Notes: generated by a model from the letters alone, not told the origin. A DNA stretch of 64,000 bases from UBA5066 sp046331465 (GCA_046331465.1 JAXLQV010000001.1:2232001-2296000), one strand, 5' to 3'. Shown: positions 35,838 to 44,337, counted from the stretch's first letter. Numbers and translations are program-made.

Positions 35838-36545
35838 ATGAGCCAGCGCCTCAGGGAGATCGTTCGCTACCGGAACCGGAAGCTGTACGAGAAGAGCGAG
35901 AGGCGGTTCGTCACGCTCGACGACATCGCCCGGAGCGTGGCGCAGGGGGACCGGATCCGCGTCGTGTCGGCCGACACCGGGGACGACATCACCGCGCGGG
36001 TCCTCTCGCGCGCGCTCGCCTCCGAGAGGGTGTCGATCCCCGCCTCCTCCGACGCCATCGCGATGCTCCTCCGCGCGAGCAGCGACGCGGCCGAGACGGT
36101 CGCGGGGGTCGCGGAGACGTTCGGCGCCACCCGCACCGCCGCGGCCGTGAGGAAGGCGACGCAGCCCGAGAAGATCGCCGAGACGTTCGCCCCGGTGACC
36201 CGCCGCATCGAGACGGCGCGCTACGACGTCGAGCGGATCGTCGCGGGACTCGTCGGGCGCGGCCGCCTCTCGTGGGAAGAGGGAGCCCGCCTCCGCGAGG
36301 ACGTCGGCGCCGTCTTCCGCGAGAGCCTCTCCGACGTCGTCGGCCGCGTCCGCGACCTCGTCCGGATGAATTCCCCGGGCCACTCGCCGGCGGTCCACGC
36401 CGAGATCCAGGAGCTCGCCCGGAGGCTCGACCACCTCGAGGCTCTCGCCGCCGCATCTTTCCCGAAGAACGCTCCGCCCACGACCCACTCCAGGACCATC
36501 GGCAGGCCCGCGCCCGCCCGAAAGAAGGAGACGAAGACGCCATGA
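35838..36545 (+). CDS. PhaR-like polyhydroxyalkanoate synthesis regulator
   Basis: The first 60 residues (IVRYRNRKLYEKSERRFVTL, then DDIARSVAQGDRIRVV) match the PHB/PHA accumulation regulator DNA-binding domain, in which YxNRKLYxxxxxxYVTL is diagnostic. The remaining 175 residues are helical and phasin-like, ending in a Lys/Pro-rich tail. In known systems PhaR represses phasin genes and binds PHA granules. Total length is 235 residues. It overlaps the next gene by ATGA. No PHA synthase gene is in the window, so the link to PHA is inferred from domains only. Confidence 0.86.
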   Translation: MSQRLREIVRYRNRKLYEKSERRFVTLDDIARSVAQGDRIRVVSADTGDDITARVLSRALASERVSIPASSDAIAMLLRASSDAAETVAGVAETFGATRTAAAVRKATQPEKIAETFAPVTRRIETARYDVERIVAGLVGRGRLSWEEGARLREDVGAVFRESLSDVVGRVRDLVRMNSPGHSPAVHAEIQELARRLDHLEALAAASFPKNAPPTTHSRTIGRPAPARKKETKTP

Positions 36546-37027
36546 GGAAGACCGCTCCCCGGAAGGCCGCCCCCGTCAAGAAGACCCTCCCCTTCGACGT
36601 CCCGCCGCAGATCGACCGCGCCCTGAAGACCGCCGCCGACAAGGTCGAAGCCGTCCGCGACGAGACGCGCTCGGTCGCCGCGAAGGTCGAGAAGACCGTC
36701 CGCGCCGCCGCGACGAACGTGAAGAAGCAGGGCGAGACGATCGCGAAGGACCCGAAGCGCTTCGTCGAAGGCGTCGTCCGCGACGCGAAGTCGAACCTGC
36801 AGACGGTGCGGGCCGACGTTTCCCGCGAGGCGACCCGGATCGCCGACGAGGTCGCCCGCCGCGTGACCGCCGTCGTCGAGCCGGCCATGGAGAGCGCCCT
36901 CCACCGCCTGAACGTCCCAACGCAGAAGGACCTCAAGTCCCTCGTGACGAAGGTCGACGCCCTCAGCCGGAAGATGGACGCGCTCCACCCGGCCGCCCCC
37001 CGCGCCCGGGCCCGGAAGACGGCCTGA
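36542..37027 (+). CDS. Phasin-like granule-associated protein
   Basis: A 161-residue basic, helical protein with heptad-rich KVEAVRDETRSVAAKVEK and a C-terminal segment ALHRLNVPTQKDLKSLVTKV, then DALSRKMDAL. The 'NVPT(Q/R)KDL' start of the final coiled coil is typical of PhaI/PhaF-type phasins. It is translationally coupled to the PhaR-like regulator (ATGA overlap) and followed by a strong terminator. Histone-like Lys/Ala runs at the N-terminus recall PhaF. The function is inferred from family resemblance. Confidence 0.8.
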   Translation: MRKTAPRKAAPVKKTLPFDVPPQIDRALKTAADKVEAVRDETRSVAAKVEKTVRAAATNVKKQGETIAKDPKRFVEGVVRDAKSNLQTVRADVSREATRIADEVARRVTAVVEPAMESALHRLNVPTQKDLKSLVTKVDALSRKMDALHPAAPRARARKTA

Positions 37028-37053
37028 CCCGCGGGTTCGCCGCGGACACCGGA

Positions 37054-37059
37054 TAGACT
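37054..37059 (+). promoter_or_regulatory. TAGACT box directly before the terminator hairpin
   Basis: TAGACT matches the -10 boxes seen elsewhere in this window and touches the left arm of the hairpin at 37060. If used, the patatin-gene transcript would begin inside that hairpin. Confidence 0.35.
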
Positions 37060-37091
37060 GGCGCCGGGCAAGGCCCGGCGCCGTCTCTTTT
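37060..37091 (+). terminator. Rho-independent terminator of the PhaR/phasin operon
   Basis: A perfect 10-base-pair stem (GGCGCCGGGC with GCCCGGCGCC) around a 3-base loop is followed by GTCTCTTTT. It lies 32 bases after the phasin stop and ends 10 bases before the next start codon. Confidence 0.8.
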
Positions 37092-37101
37092 CGGAGGACC
37101 C

Positions 37102-38304
37102 GTGACGACACCACGCCTCAGGCTCGTCTCCTCGCGCGGAGGCTCCACGCCGCGCCCGCTGCCGCTCCGGCGCGGCCTCGTCTGCGCGGGCGGCGGGATC
37201 ACCGGCGCCATCTACGAGATCGGGGTCCTCGCCGCCCTCGAGGAGCGGCTCGACGGCTTCTCGCTCACCGAGTGCGACGTCTTCGTCGGCGTCTCCGCCG
37301 GCTCCTACGTCGGGACGCTCGTCGCGAACGGCGTCTCGCCGTCGGTCCTCTTCCGGAATGCGACCCACCCACGCGCCTCGGACCTCGACCAGCTCTCCCT
37401 CTTCCGGCCGAACCTGCGGGAGATCGCGTCCCGCATCCTGTCGGCGCCGGTGACGCTCGCGGACTCGTTCCGCGACTTCTACGAGAACCGCTCGGAGACG
37501 ACCGTCACCGACGTCGTCGCCTCCTTCGCGGGGCTCCTCCCCTCGGGGTTCTTCCTCCTCGACGGGCTCGAGGCCTGGCTCTCGGAGTGGCTCGCGCAGC
37601 CGGGGCGGACGAACGACTTCCGCGCGCTCGGGAAAAGGCTCCGGGTCGTCGCCGTCGCGCTCGACACCGGCGAGACGCGCGTCTTCGGCGAGCCGGGGAG
37701 CGACGCGGTGCCGATCTCCCGCGCCGTCGCGGCCTCCTGCGCCCTCCCGGGCTTCTTCCGGCCCGTCCGGATCGACGCGACCGACTACATCGACGGCGGC
37801 GTGAGGAAGACCGCCCACATCTCCCTCGCCCTGAAGGAGCGCTGCGGCCTCGTCCTCTGCGTGAACCCGATCGTGCCGGTCCGCTTCGCGCTCTCGCGCG
37901 GCCTCTTCCCCCACCGCCGGGGCCAGGGCGCCCTCGCGAGCAAGGGGCTCCTCGCGATCCTCGACCAGGTCTTCCGCCTCACGCTCCACTCGAGGCTCCA
38001 GTACGGGCTCTCCCGGTACCGGCGCGAGAACCCCGAGACGGACATCGTCCTCTTCGAGCCGAAGGCCGAGGAGCTCCCCCGCCTGATGCGGAACATCATG
38101 CGGACCTCGGGGCGGGTCCGGATCGCCGAGTACGCCTACCGCTCCACGCTCCAGAAGCTCGACGCCGAGTACGCGCGCCTCTCGCCCGTCTTCGAGCGGC
38201 ACGGCCTCAGGCTCCGTCCCGCGGTGTCCCTCTCGAAAGCGCCGCGCCGCCCGGAGGCGGCGCGGACGGGGAGCGGCGAAGGGGGACGGCCTACTCGCCC
38301 GTGA
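37102..38304 (+). CDS. Patatin-like phospholipase
   Basis: A 400-residue serine lipid hydrolase. The oxyanion motif is in GLVCAGGGITGAIYEIGVL, the nucleophile elbow GVSAGS has Ser65, and the Asp of the catalytic dyad is in YIDGGV (Asp231). It starts at GTG 37102, preceded by GGAGG. It has no signal peptide, so it should act inside the cell. Neighbouring acyltransferase and phasin genes suggest lipid or storage-granule turnover. Its 3' end overlaps the convergent acyltransferase gene by 14 bases. Confidence 0.9.
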   Translation: MTTPRLRLVSSRGGSTPRPLPLRRGLVCAGGGITGAIYEIGVLAALEERLDGFSLTECDVFVGVSAGSYVGTLVANGVSPSVLFRNATHPRASDLDQLSLFRPNLREIASRILSAPVTLADSFRDFYENRSETTVTDVVASFAGLLPSGFFLLDGLEAWLSEWLAQPGRTNDFRALGKRLRVVAVALDTGETRVFGEPGSDAVPISRAVAASCALPGFFRPVRIDATDYIDGGVRKTAHISLALKERCGLVLCVNPIVPVRFALSRGLFPHRRGQGALASKGLLAILDQVFRLTLHSRLQYGLSRYRRENPETDIVLFEPKAEELPRLMRNIMRTSGRVRIAEYAYRSTLQKLDAEYARLSPVFERHGLRLRPAVSLSKAPRRPEAARTGSGEGGRPTRP

Positions 38305-39262
38305 AGACGTTCCCCCGGCGGGCGAGGCGCGAGTCGATCATCTGCTGGATCGTGGAACGGACGAGGTCCGTCACCTCGTTGACGATCATCGGCCTCTCCG
38401 CGTAGGCCGGGTCGAGACCCGGCTGGATCGGCTTGCCGACGTCGATCCACCACTTCGTCGGGGCCGGGACGAGGCCGAGCGGGCCGAGGATCGGGAAGGT
38501 CGGCGTCACCGGGAAGTAGGGGAAGCCGAGCGGCCGTCCGAGGAAGTCGGGCCGGAAGAGGATCGGGTAGATCTCCTCGGCGCCGACGACCGAGATCGGG
38601 ATGATGGGGGCGCCCGTCCGGAGCGCGAGCCGGACGAAGCCTCCGCGCCCGAACCGCGCGACCCGGTAGCGGTCGCGGAAGTACTTGCCGACCCCCTTCA
38701 CCCCCTCGGGGAAGACGGCGACGAGCTCGTCCCGGTTGAGGAGACGCTCGCCGTTCTCGGGGCAGGCGCGGACCTCGCCCATCTGCCGGAGCCACGGCTG
38801 CAGGAACGGCAGCGTCGTGAACATGTCGAGGGCGAGCATCCGGGCCTGGCGGCGGGCGGGATGCTCGTGCGCGATGCCGTGCTTGACCATCGCGCCGTCC
38901 CACGGGAGGACGCCGGAGTGGTTGACGACCAGGAGCGCCCGCCCCTCGTTCGGGACGTTCTCGACGCCCGCGAGCGTGACGCGCCACCAGACGCGGTAGA
39001 GGAAGTCGAACAGGGGGTGCCAGACGCGCGCGGCCGCCTCGTCGTAGCCGAAGTCGTCGAGGTCGAGCGACTGGTTGCGGTGGAGGAAGAGGTTCCAGAG
39101 GTCGACCCAGGAGCGGGGCGAGACGATCTCGGGGTGCGCCGCGAGGAGCTTCCCCGCCTCGCCGAGGAGGTTCCGGAGGAAGGTCTCGTCGGCGGCGGTC
39201 GGCACGAGGCTCGGCGCGAAGCCCGGGCGGGTCCGGTCGGGGGCGGCGCTCGGCTGCGTCAT
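38291..39262 (-). CDS. Lysophospholipid/glycerol acyltransferase family protein
   Basis: A 323-residue PlsC-superfamily protein. The acyltransferase His motif appears as VVNHSGVLPWDGAM (the longer His-x6-Asp spacing of one subgroup instead of His-x4-Asp), followed by VFPEGVKGVGKYF (the FPEG motif) and PIIPISVVGAEEIYP. A 75-residue N-terminal extension precedes it. The ATG at 39262 overlaps the SDR gene stop (ATGA), so the two are made together. The acyl acceptor is unknown. Confidence 0.87.
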   Translation of the reverse strand: MTQPSAAPDRTRPGFAPSLVPTAADETFLRNLLGEAGKLLAAHPEIVSPRSWVDLWNLFLHRNQSLDLDDFGYDEAAARVWHPLFDFLYRVWWRVTLAGVENVPNEGRALLVVNHSGVLPWDGAMVKHGIAHEHPARRQARMLALDMFTTLPFLQPWLRQMGEVRACPENGERLLNRDELVAVFPEGVKGVGKYFRDRYRVARFGRGGFVRLALRTGAPIIPISVVGAEEIYPILFRPDFLGRPLGFPYFPVTPTFPILGPLGLVPAPTKWWIDVGKPIQPGLDPAYAERPMIVNEVTDLVRSTIQQMIDSRLARRGNVFTGE

Positions 39263-40461
39263 GACGCCATCCTCGCCGACGCCGGACCGGGAGCGGACTC
39301 TCCCCCTCCGGGGCCCGGGGGGGCCGCGGGGGAAGACGAGGGGCGGCGCATCCGCTGCTCGAGGTGGTAGGCCGCCATCCGGGCGATCTCCTCGAGCGCG
39401 CCGAAGTCGACGGCGCGGCCTGAGCCGCGACGGGCGCGGGCCGCCTCGAGGACCGTCTCGAGCGTCGTCTTCCTCGGCGCGAAGCCGAGGACCTTCCGCG
39501 CCTTCTCGTTCGCGGCGACGCAGGGGTAGCGGAGGTAGTGCGCGTGGGCTCCCGGCGCCGTGCCGATCCCGGCGATCCAGGCCGCTTCCCCGGCCACGTA
39601 CGCGAGGTTGTGCGGGAGCGGGAGCGAGAGCGTCCCGAAGAGGAGGAGCGCGGACGAGAGCGGGAGGACGCCGTCGGGGGCGATGTTGAAGACCCCGTGC
39701 GCGCCCGGGGTGTCGATCGTGCGGAGGAGCGCGTCGCTCGCGTCGTCCGGGTGGAGCCACTGCATGAGGGGGTCGTAGCCGAGCATCGTGAGCGCGACCG
39801 GCCCTTCCAGGTAGCGGATCCGGTAGTCGCGCCGCTCGGGGGCGAGGAGCGGCGCGAACCGGAGGACGGCGACGCGCGCGTCGGGGTGGCGCCGCGCGAA
39901 GTCCCGGCAGTGCCTCTCGGCCTCGACGGAGTCCCTCACGAAGTGGTCCGAGACGTCGGCGCGCATCAGGTGCTCCTCGGAGAGAAACGCCGGGTTGTCG
40001 CCCCGGGCGCCGTAGACCATCGTCGTCGAGTAGTGGATGAGGCGCTTCACGTTCGCCTCGCCCGCCGCCCCGAAGACGTTCAGGGTCCCGATGGAGTTCA
40101 GCTCGTGCGCGTAGACGGTGTCGCGGAGGGGGCTTCTCACGCCCGCGAGGTGGACGAGGACGTCGGGGCGCTCCTCCTTCAGGATCTTGTAGACCGTCCC
40201 GTCCGAGTGCGGGAGGTTCAGGTCGAGGAAGCGGTGGCGGACCTCGGCCGGCGTGTTCGCCGCGGGCGCGAGGTCGAGGACGACGACGTCCCAGTTCCCG
40301 CGCGCGGCGAGGGCCCGGACGAAGCGGGCGCCGAGGTAGCCGCTCCCGCCGGTGACGGCGACCTTCGGCCTCGCCCCGCCCGCTGCGGGCGGGAACTCGA
40401 CGAGCTTGCCGCGCGGCCGTCGCCCCGCGCGGGGCGCGGCCTTCTTCTCCGGAGTCGTCAC
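39259..40461 (-). CDS. Extended SDR/NAD-dependent epimerase-like protein with altered active site
   Basis: A 400-residue protein with a basic N-terminal extension (about 30 residues), a Rossmann loop VAVTGGSGYLGARFV, and the extended-SDR motif HYSTTMVYGARGD. At the usual catalytic Tyr-x3-Lys, the sequence reads FVRDSVEAE, with Phe for Tyr and Ser for Lys. Ordinary epimerase or dehydrogenase chemistry is therefore doubtful. The C-terminus carries a Pro/Ser-rich tail. It is coupled to the acyltransferase gene, suggesting a shared lipid or envelope role. Confidence 0.82.
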   Translation of the reverse strand: MTTPEKKAAPRAGRRPRGKLVEFPPAAGGARPKVAVTGGSGYLGARFVRALAARGNWDVVVLDLAPAANTPAEVRHRFLDLNLPHSDGTVYKILKEERPDVLVHLAGVRSPLRDTVYAHELNSIGTLNVFGAAGEANVKRLIHYSTTMVYGARGDNPAFLSEEHLMRADVSDHFVRDSVEAERHCRDFARRHPDARVAVLRFAPLLAPERRDYRIRYLEGPVALTMLGYDPLMQWLHPDDASDALLRTIDTPGAHGVFNIAPDGVLPLSSALLLFGTLSLPLPHNLAYVAGEAAWIAGIGTAPGAHAHYLRYPCVAANEKARKVLGFAPRKTTLETVLEAARARRGSGRAVDFGALEEIARMAAYHLEQRMRRPSSSPAAPPGPGGGESAPGPASARMAS

Positions 40462-40474
40462 GGGCGGCCCCCGC

Positions 40475-40759
40475 TCAGCCGGCCGTCTTGCGGCGGGGCT
40501 TCTTCGGCGCCGGCGCCTTCGCGGCCTCGAGCTCGGCCTCGAGGGCGGCGATGCGGGCCTCCATCCTCGCGAGGTCCTTGCGCGTCGCGACGTTCATCCG
40601 CTTCAGGCCGACGGCGACCTGCTTGTCGACGACCTCCTTGACGGCGATCCCCTTCTTGAGCATCTCGACGAACGCCTCGTTCGCGAGGAGGCGGTTCGTC
40701 ACCTCGGTGACGACCTCCTCGCCGCGTCCCATGAGCTGGCGGATGAGCGTCTCGGCCAT
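40475..40759 (-). CDS. Small phasin-like helical protein
   Basis: A 94-residue helical protein. GIAVKEVVDKQVAVGLKRM leads into NVATRKDLARMEARIAALEA, echoing the NVPTQKDL coiled coil of the phasin at 36542-37027, and the end is a Lys/Arg/Pro tail (PKKPRRKTAG). The start at ATG 40759 is supported by a GGAGG just upstream on the minus strand. It lies 13 bases before the SDR gene in the same direction. The function is unknown; granule or membrane association is inferred. Confidence 0.75.
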   Translation of the reverse strand: MAETLIRQLMGRGEEVVTEVTNRLLANEAFVEMLKKGIAVKEVVDKQVAVGLKRMNVATRKDLARMEARIAALEAELEAAKAPAPKKPRRKTAG

Positions 40760-40879
40760 CGCGTGTCCTCCCTCTCGCGCGCGCGTCTCCCCCGTCGGGG
40801 GCGGGCCGGTTCCCGGGCGTGGGCGCGAGACCCGATTATCGCCGCATCGCGGAAAAAGAAACGAGTGGAGAATGGTGCG

Positions 40880-42730
40880 ATGCCATCGGACGGCCCGCTC
40901 AACGGCCTCTCCGGCGCCCGCCTCCTCCTCGTCTCGGGGAAGGGGGGCGTCGGGAAGACCGCCGTCGCGGCCGCCCTCGCCTCCCGGGCCGCCACGGGCG
41001 GGAAGAGGGTCCTCCTCGTCTCGACGGACGGCCGGGGCGACGCGGCCGCGCTCTTCGGGAGGCCCGATCCCGGCTATCGCGAGGTCGAGCTCGCGCCCGG
41101 CGTCTTCGGCCTGACGGCCGAGTTCGACTCCCTCCTCGCCGACTTCGTCCGGACGATCGCCCCCGTCGGCTTCGTCGCAAACCGCATCCTCGCCTCCTCG
41201 ACGTTCCGGTACTTCACCCGCGCCACGCCCGGGCTCTCCGACCTCCTCCTCCTCGGCAAGGTCCGGGAGTACTTCCGGAAGAAGAAGCCGGCGTACGACC
41301 TCGTCGTCGTGGACGCCCCCGCCACGGGTCACGCCGTCTCCCTCGTCTCGATGCCGCGAACGATCCTCGCGACGGTCCCTGCCGGCCCCATGCGGCACCT
41401 CGCCGTCGACCTCGACGCCCTCCTCTCGAACCCGAAGAGGACGCTCCTCGTCGCCGTCGCGGAGCCGGCCGAGTTCGCGGCCCGCGAGGCGGACGAGCTC
41501 GTCGAGGCCGCCCGCGGCCGGGCCGGTCTCGAGACCGGCCTGCTCGTCGTGAACCGCGTCGGCCGGAGCGGGCGCGCCGAGACGCTCCCGAGGGAGGCGA
41601 TCCCCCTCGTCCGCGTGCCCGAGCTGGACGTCGCGCCGCCCGGAGGAGAGAGCCCGTTCGCCGCCGACGAGGCGTTCTTCGCGGCCTTCCGGCCGGCGCT
41701 CGAAGGGTCGCCGCCGCCCCGCCGCCGGGGCCCTGCCGCGGCGCCCCCCGGGCCCGGGAACCTCGACCTCGAGCGGGTGCTCCGGGACCGGCCTCTCGTC
41801 GTCCTCGCCGGCCCGGGAGGCGTCGGGAAGACGACCCTCGCCGCCGCGGTCGGGATCGCCTCCGCCCGCTCGGGCCGCCGGAGCCTCGTCCTGACCGTCG
41901 ACCCGGCGCGCCGGCTCGCCCAGGCGCTCGGCCTTTCCGGGACGCTCGACCGGCCGGTCCCGGTTCCGGTGCCGGGCGCCGCCGCGCTCCTCGTGATGCA
42001 GATCGACCCGAGGGCGACGTTCGAGCGTCTCCTCCGGCGGGTCGCGAGCCCCGCGACGCTGAAGCGGATCCACGAGAACCGTCTCTACGACGGGCTCGTC
42101 GACGCCCTCCCCGGCGTCGTCGAGTACATGGGGGTCGAGGCGCTCGCCGAGCACGCGAACGACCCCGGGATCGACCGGATCGTCCTCGACACCGCTCCGG
42201 CCGCGCGGGGCGTCGACTTCCTGCGGGCGCCCCAGAGGATGGTCGACCTCCTCGAGAACGACGCCCTCCGCTGGTTCCTGAAGAGCGACTCGCTCCTCTC
42301 CCGCGCCCTTTCCGGCGCGTCGCGCGGGGCGGCCTTCGTCCTCCACCTCGCCGACAAGCACCTCGGGTTCAGCTTCCTCGCCGACCTCGGCGACTTCTTC
42401 CACGCCTTCGACGGCCTCTACGACGGCTTCCGCGAGCGGAACGTCCTCATCAAGGGGCTCCTCGCGGAAGCGCGCTACCTCGTCGTCTCCTCGGCCGACC
42501 GCTCCGCGCTCCGGACGGCCGCCGAGCTCGCCGAGCTCCTCCCGGCGGCGTCGGGGAAGCCGGGGCTCCTCCTCAACCGCGTCTCCCCGCGTTTCGGCGT
42601 CCCGACGCTCCCCGCCGCGCTCCGTTCCCTACCGCGGCGCAACTTCCTCGAGGAGGCCGGCTCCGTCGACGCCCTCCCCTTCCGCCTCGCCGACCAGCTC
42701 GTCGAGGCGGACGTCCCGGCTCCGTCCTGA
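40880..42730 (+). CDS. Tandem ArsA/Get3-like ATPase (two fused domains)
   Basis: The 616-residue protein has two ArsA-type P-loop domains. Domain 1 (about residues 10-280) has the deviant Walker A SGKGGVGKTAV with its signature lysine, and DAPATGHAVSLVSMP. Domain 2 (about 305-600) has AGPGGVGKTTL, with Pro where the signature lysine would be, then LTVDPARRLAQALGL and DTAPAARGVDFL. No Cys triad of arsenite-binding ArsA is visible, so arsenic transport is unlikely. ATG 40880 is the first start in frame; the transcript leader has no clear ribosome-binding site beyond GTGGAG. Confidence 0.85.
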   Translation: MPSDGPLNGLSGARLLLVSGKGGVGKTAVAAALASRAATGGKRVLLVSTDGRGDAAALFGRPDPGYREVELAPGVFGLTAEFDSLLADFVRTIAPVGFVANRILASSTFRYFTRATPGLSDLLLLGKVREYFRKKKPAYDLVVVDAPATGHAVSLVSMPRTILATVPAGPMRHLAVDLDALLSNPKRTLLVAVAEPAEFAAREADELVEAARGRAGLETGLLVVNRVGRSGRAETLPREAIPLVRVPELDVAPPGGESPFAADEAFFAAFRPALEGSPPPRRRGPAAAPPGPGNLDLERVLRDRPLVVLAGPGGVGKTTLAAAVGIASARSGRRSLVLTVDPARRLAQALGLSGTLDRPVPVPVPGAAALLVMQIDPRATFERLLRRVASPATLKRIHENRLYDGLVDALPGVVEYMGVEALAEHANDPGIDRIVLDTAPAARGVDFLRAPQRMVDLLENDALRWFLKSDSLLSRALSGASRGAAFVLHLADKHLGFSFLADLGDFFHAFDGLYDGFRERNVLIKGLLAEARYLVVSSADRSALRTAAELAELLPAASGKPGLLLNRVSPRFGVPTLPAALRSLPRRNFLEEAGSVDALPFRLADQLVEADVPAPS

Positions 42731-42749
42731 GCGGGCCGGCCCCGGCGCG

Positions 42750-44282
42750 TCAGCCCAGGGTCGCGAGGAGGTCGTCGATCCCGCCGACGAGGAGCTGGCG
42801 CGCGGCCTCCACGTCGGCCGCCGCGTAGCGGTCGGCGTCCCACGGGGCGACCCGGGCCCGCAGCCGCGCCTGGAGCTCCTCGAGCGGCGGGCTCGAGCGG
42901 AGCGGGCGCCGGAGGTCGAGCGCCTGCGCGGCCGCGAGGAGCTCGATGGCGAGGACGTTCTCGAGGTTCGCGACGTTCCGCGCGAGCTTGCGCGCCGCGA
43001 TCGGCCCCATCGAGACGTGGTCTTCCTTCCCCGCCGAGGTCGGGATCGAGTCGACCGAGGCCGGGAACGAGTTCGACTTGCACTCCGAGACGAGGGCGGC
43101 GGCCGTTACGTGGATCATCATGAAGCCCGAGTGGAGCCCCCCCTCCTTCACGAGGAAGGCGGGGAGGTCGCCCGAGAGGGTCGGGTTCACGAGGCGCTCC
43201 GTCCGCCGCTCGGAGACCGACGCGAGGTCGGTCGCCGCCGCAGTCAGGAGGTCGAAGACGAGGGCGACCGGCGCGGCGTGGAAGTTCCCCCCCGAGATCA
43301 GCTCCCCCTCGCCGTCCGGGCCGGTCGCGAAGACCATCGGGTTGTCGGTCGCCGAGTTCATCTCCGTCGTGACGACCCGGAGCGCGTGCGCGGCCGCGTC
43401 GCGGACCGTCCCGTGCACCTGCGGGGCGCAGCGGAGGGCGTAGGCGTCCTGGACGATGCCGCAGTCGCGGTGGCTCTCGCGGAGCGGCGAGTCGGCGAGG
43501 AGCGCGCGGAGGTTCGCGGCCGAGGCGGACTGGCCGGGGTGAGGGCGCGCCGCGTGGATCCGCGCGTCGAACGCCGCGTCGGTCCCCTTCAGCGCGTCGA
43601 TCGTGAGGGCCGTGACGAGGTCCGCGGCCTTCACGAGCGAGAGGAGACGGGCGAGGGCGAGGCCGCCGACCGCCGTCGTGAGCTGCGTCCCGTTGATGAG
43701 GGCGAGCCCCTCCTTCGCCTCGAAGACGGCGGGCGAGAGACCGGCCGCCGCGAGAGCGTCCTTCGCGGCGCCGGCCTTCCCGCGGAACTCGACCTCGCCC
43801 TCTCCCATCACGGCCCGGGCGAGGTGGGCGAGGGGCGCGAGATCGCCCGAGGCTCCCACCGAGCCCTGCGAGGGGACGTGCGGGTGGATCCCGGCCGCGA
43901 GCATGGCGAGGAGGAGCTCGACGGTCTCCCGCCTCACCCCCGAGAAGCCGCGCGCGAGGCAGTTCGCCCGCAGGAGCATCAGGGCCCGGACGGTGGACGA
44001 CGGGAGGAGGTCGCCCACGCCCGCCGCGTGGCTCTCGACCAGGTTCCGCTGGAGGAGCCGGAGCTTGTCGCGGGGGATGACGACGTCCGAGAACTTCCCG
44101 AAGCCGGTCGTCACGCCGTAGACGACGCGGTCCTCGCGGACGGCGCGGTCGATGACGGCGCGGGAGGCGTCGATGCGAAGGCCCGCGTCCGCGGAGAGGA
44201 GAGCCGCACGGCCGCGGAAGGCGACCTCGACGAGGTTCTCGAGGGTCAGGGACTCGCCGGTCAGGAGGAGGGGTTCGCTCAT
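42750..44282 (-). CDS. hutH: Histidine ammonia-lyase
   Basis: HutH deaminates histidine to urocanate. The 510-residue protein has the Ala-Ser-Gly triad (residues 144-146, in SVGASGDLAPLAHL) that cyclises into the MIO cofactor, VVYGVTTGFGKFSDV near the N-terminus, and the core CAPQVHGTVRDAAAH. SMGPIAARKLARNVANLENV marks HAL rather than plant-type PAL. ATG 44282 gives the standard N-terminus. It supplies the substrate of HutU (34036-35718) but is in a separate operon. Confidence 0.95.
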   Translation of the reverse strand: MSEPLLLTGESLTLENLVEVAFRGRAALLSADAGLRIDASRAVIDRAVREDRVVYGVTTGFGKFSDVVIPRDKLRLLQRNLVESHAAGVGDLLPSSTVRALMLLRANCLARGFSGVRRETVELLLAMLAAGIHPHVPSQGSVGASGDLAPLAHLARAVMGEGEVEFRGKAGAAKDALAAAGLSPAVFEAKEGLALINGTQLTTAVGGLALARLLSLVKAADLVTALTIDALKGTDAAFDARIHAARPHPGQSASAANLRALLADSPLRESHRDCGIVQDAYALRCAPQVHGTVRDAAAHALRVVTTEMNSATDNPMVFATGPDGEGELISGGNFHAAPVALVFDLLTAAATDLASVSERRTERLVNPTLSGDLPAFLVKEGGLHSGFMMIHVTAAALVSECKSNSFPASVDSIPTSAGKEDHVSMGPIAARKLARNVANLENVLAIELLAAAQALDLRRPLRSSPPLEELQARLRARVAPWDADRYAAADVEAARQLLVGGIDDLLATLG

Positions 44283-44307
44283 CGGTCGGCGATTCTCGCA
44301 GACGCTC

Positions 44308-44331
44308 CCGCCGCGCGGCGGCGAGTAGAAT
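44308..44331. promoter_or_regulatory. hutH/purA divergent region: 14-bp palindrome and purA -10 box
   Basis: CCGCCGCGCGGCGG (44308-44321) is a perfect palindrome between the divergent genes. TAGAAT (44326-44331) ends 6 bases before the purA GTG, fitting a leaderless start. On the other strand GAGAAT lies 9 bases before the hutH ATG. Confidence 0.45.
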
Positions 44332-44337
44332 CGTTCG

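Noticed and set aside
40880..42730. Arsenite efflux ATPase
   Set aside because: No metal-binding Cys triad and no ars genes nearby; only the ATPase fold is shared.
42731..42749. GGGCCGGCCC palindrome between the convergent ATPase and hutH genes as a terminator
   Set aside because: Only 5 paired bases each side with no loop and no T-run; such palindromes are common by chance in this DNA.
44290..44331. GATTCTCGC and GCGAGTAGAATC as an operator inverted repeat between hutH and purA
   Set aside because: The arms differ by a 2-base bulge and coincide with the two -10 boxes, which explain the symmetry without a regulator.
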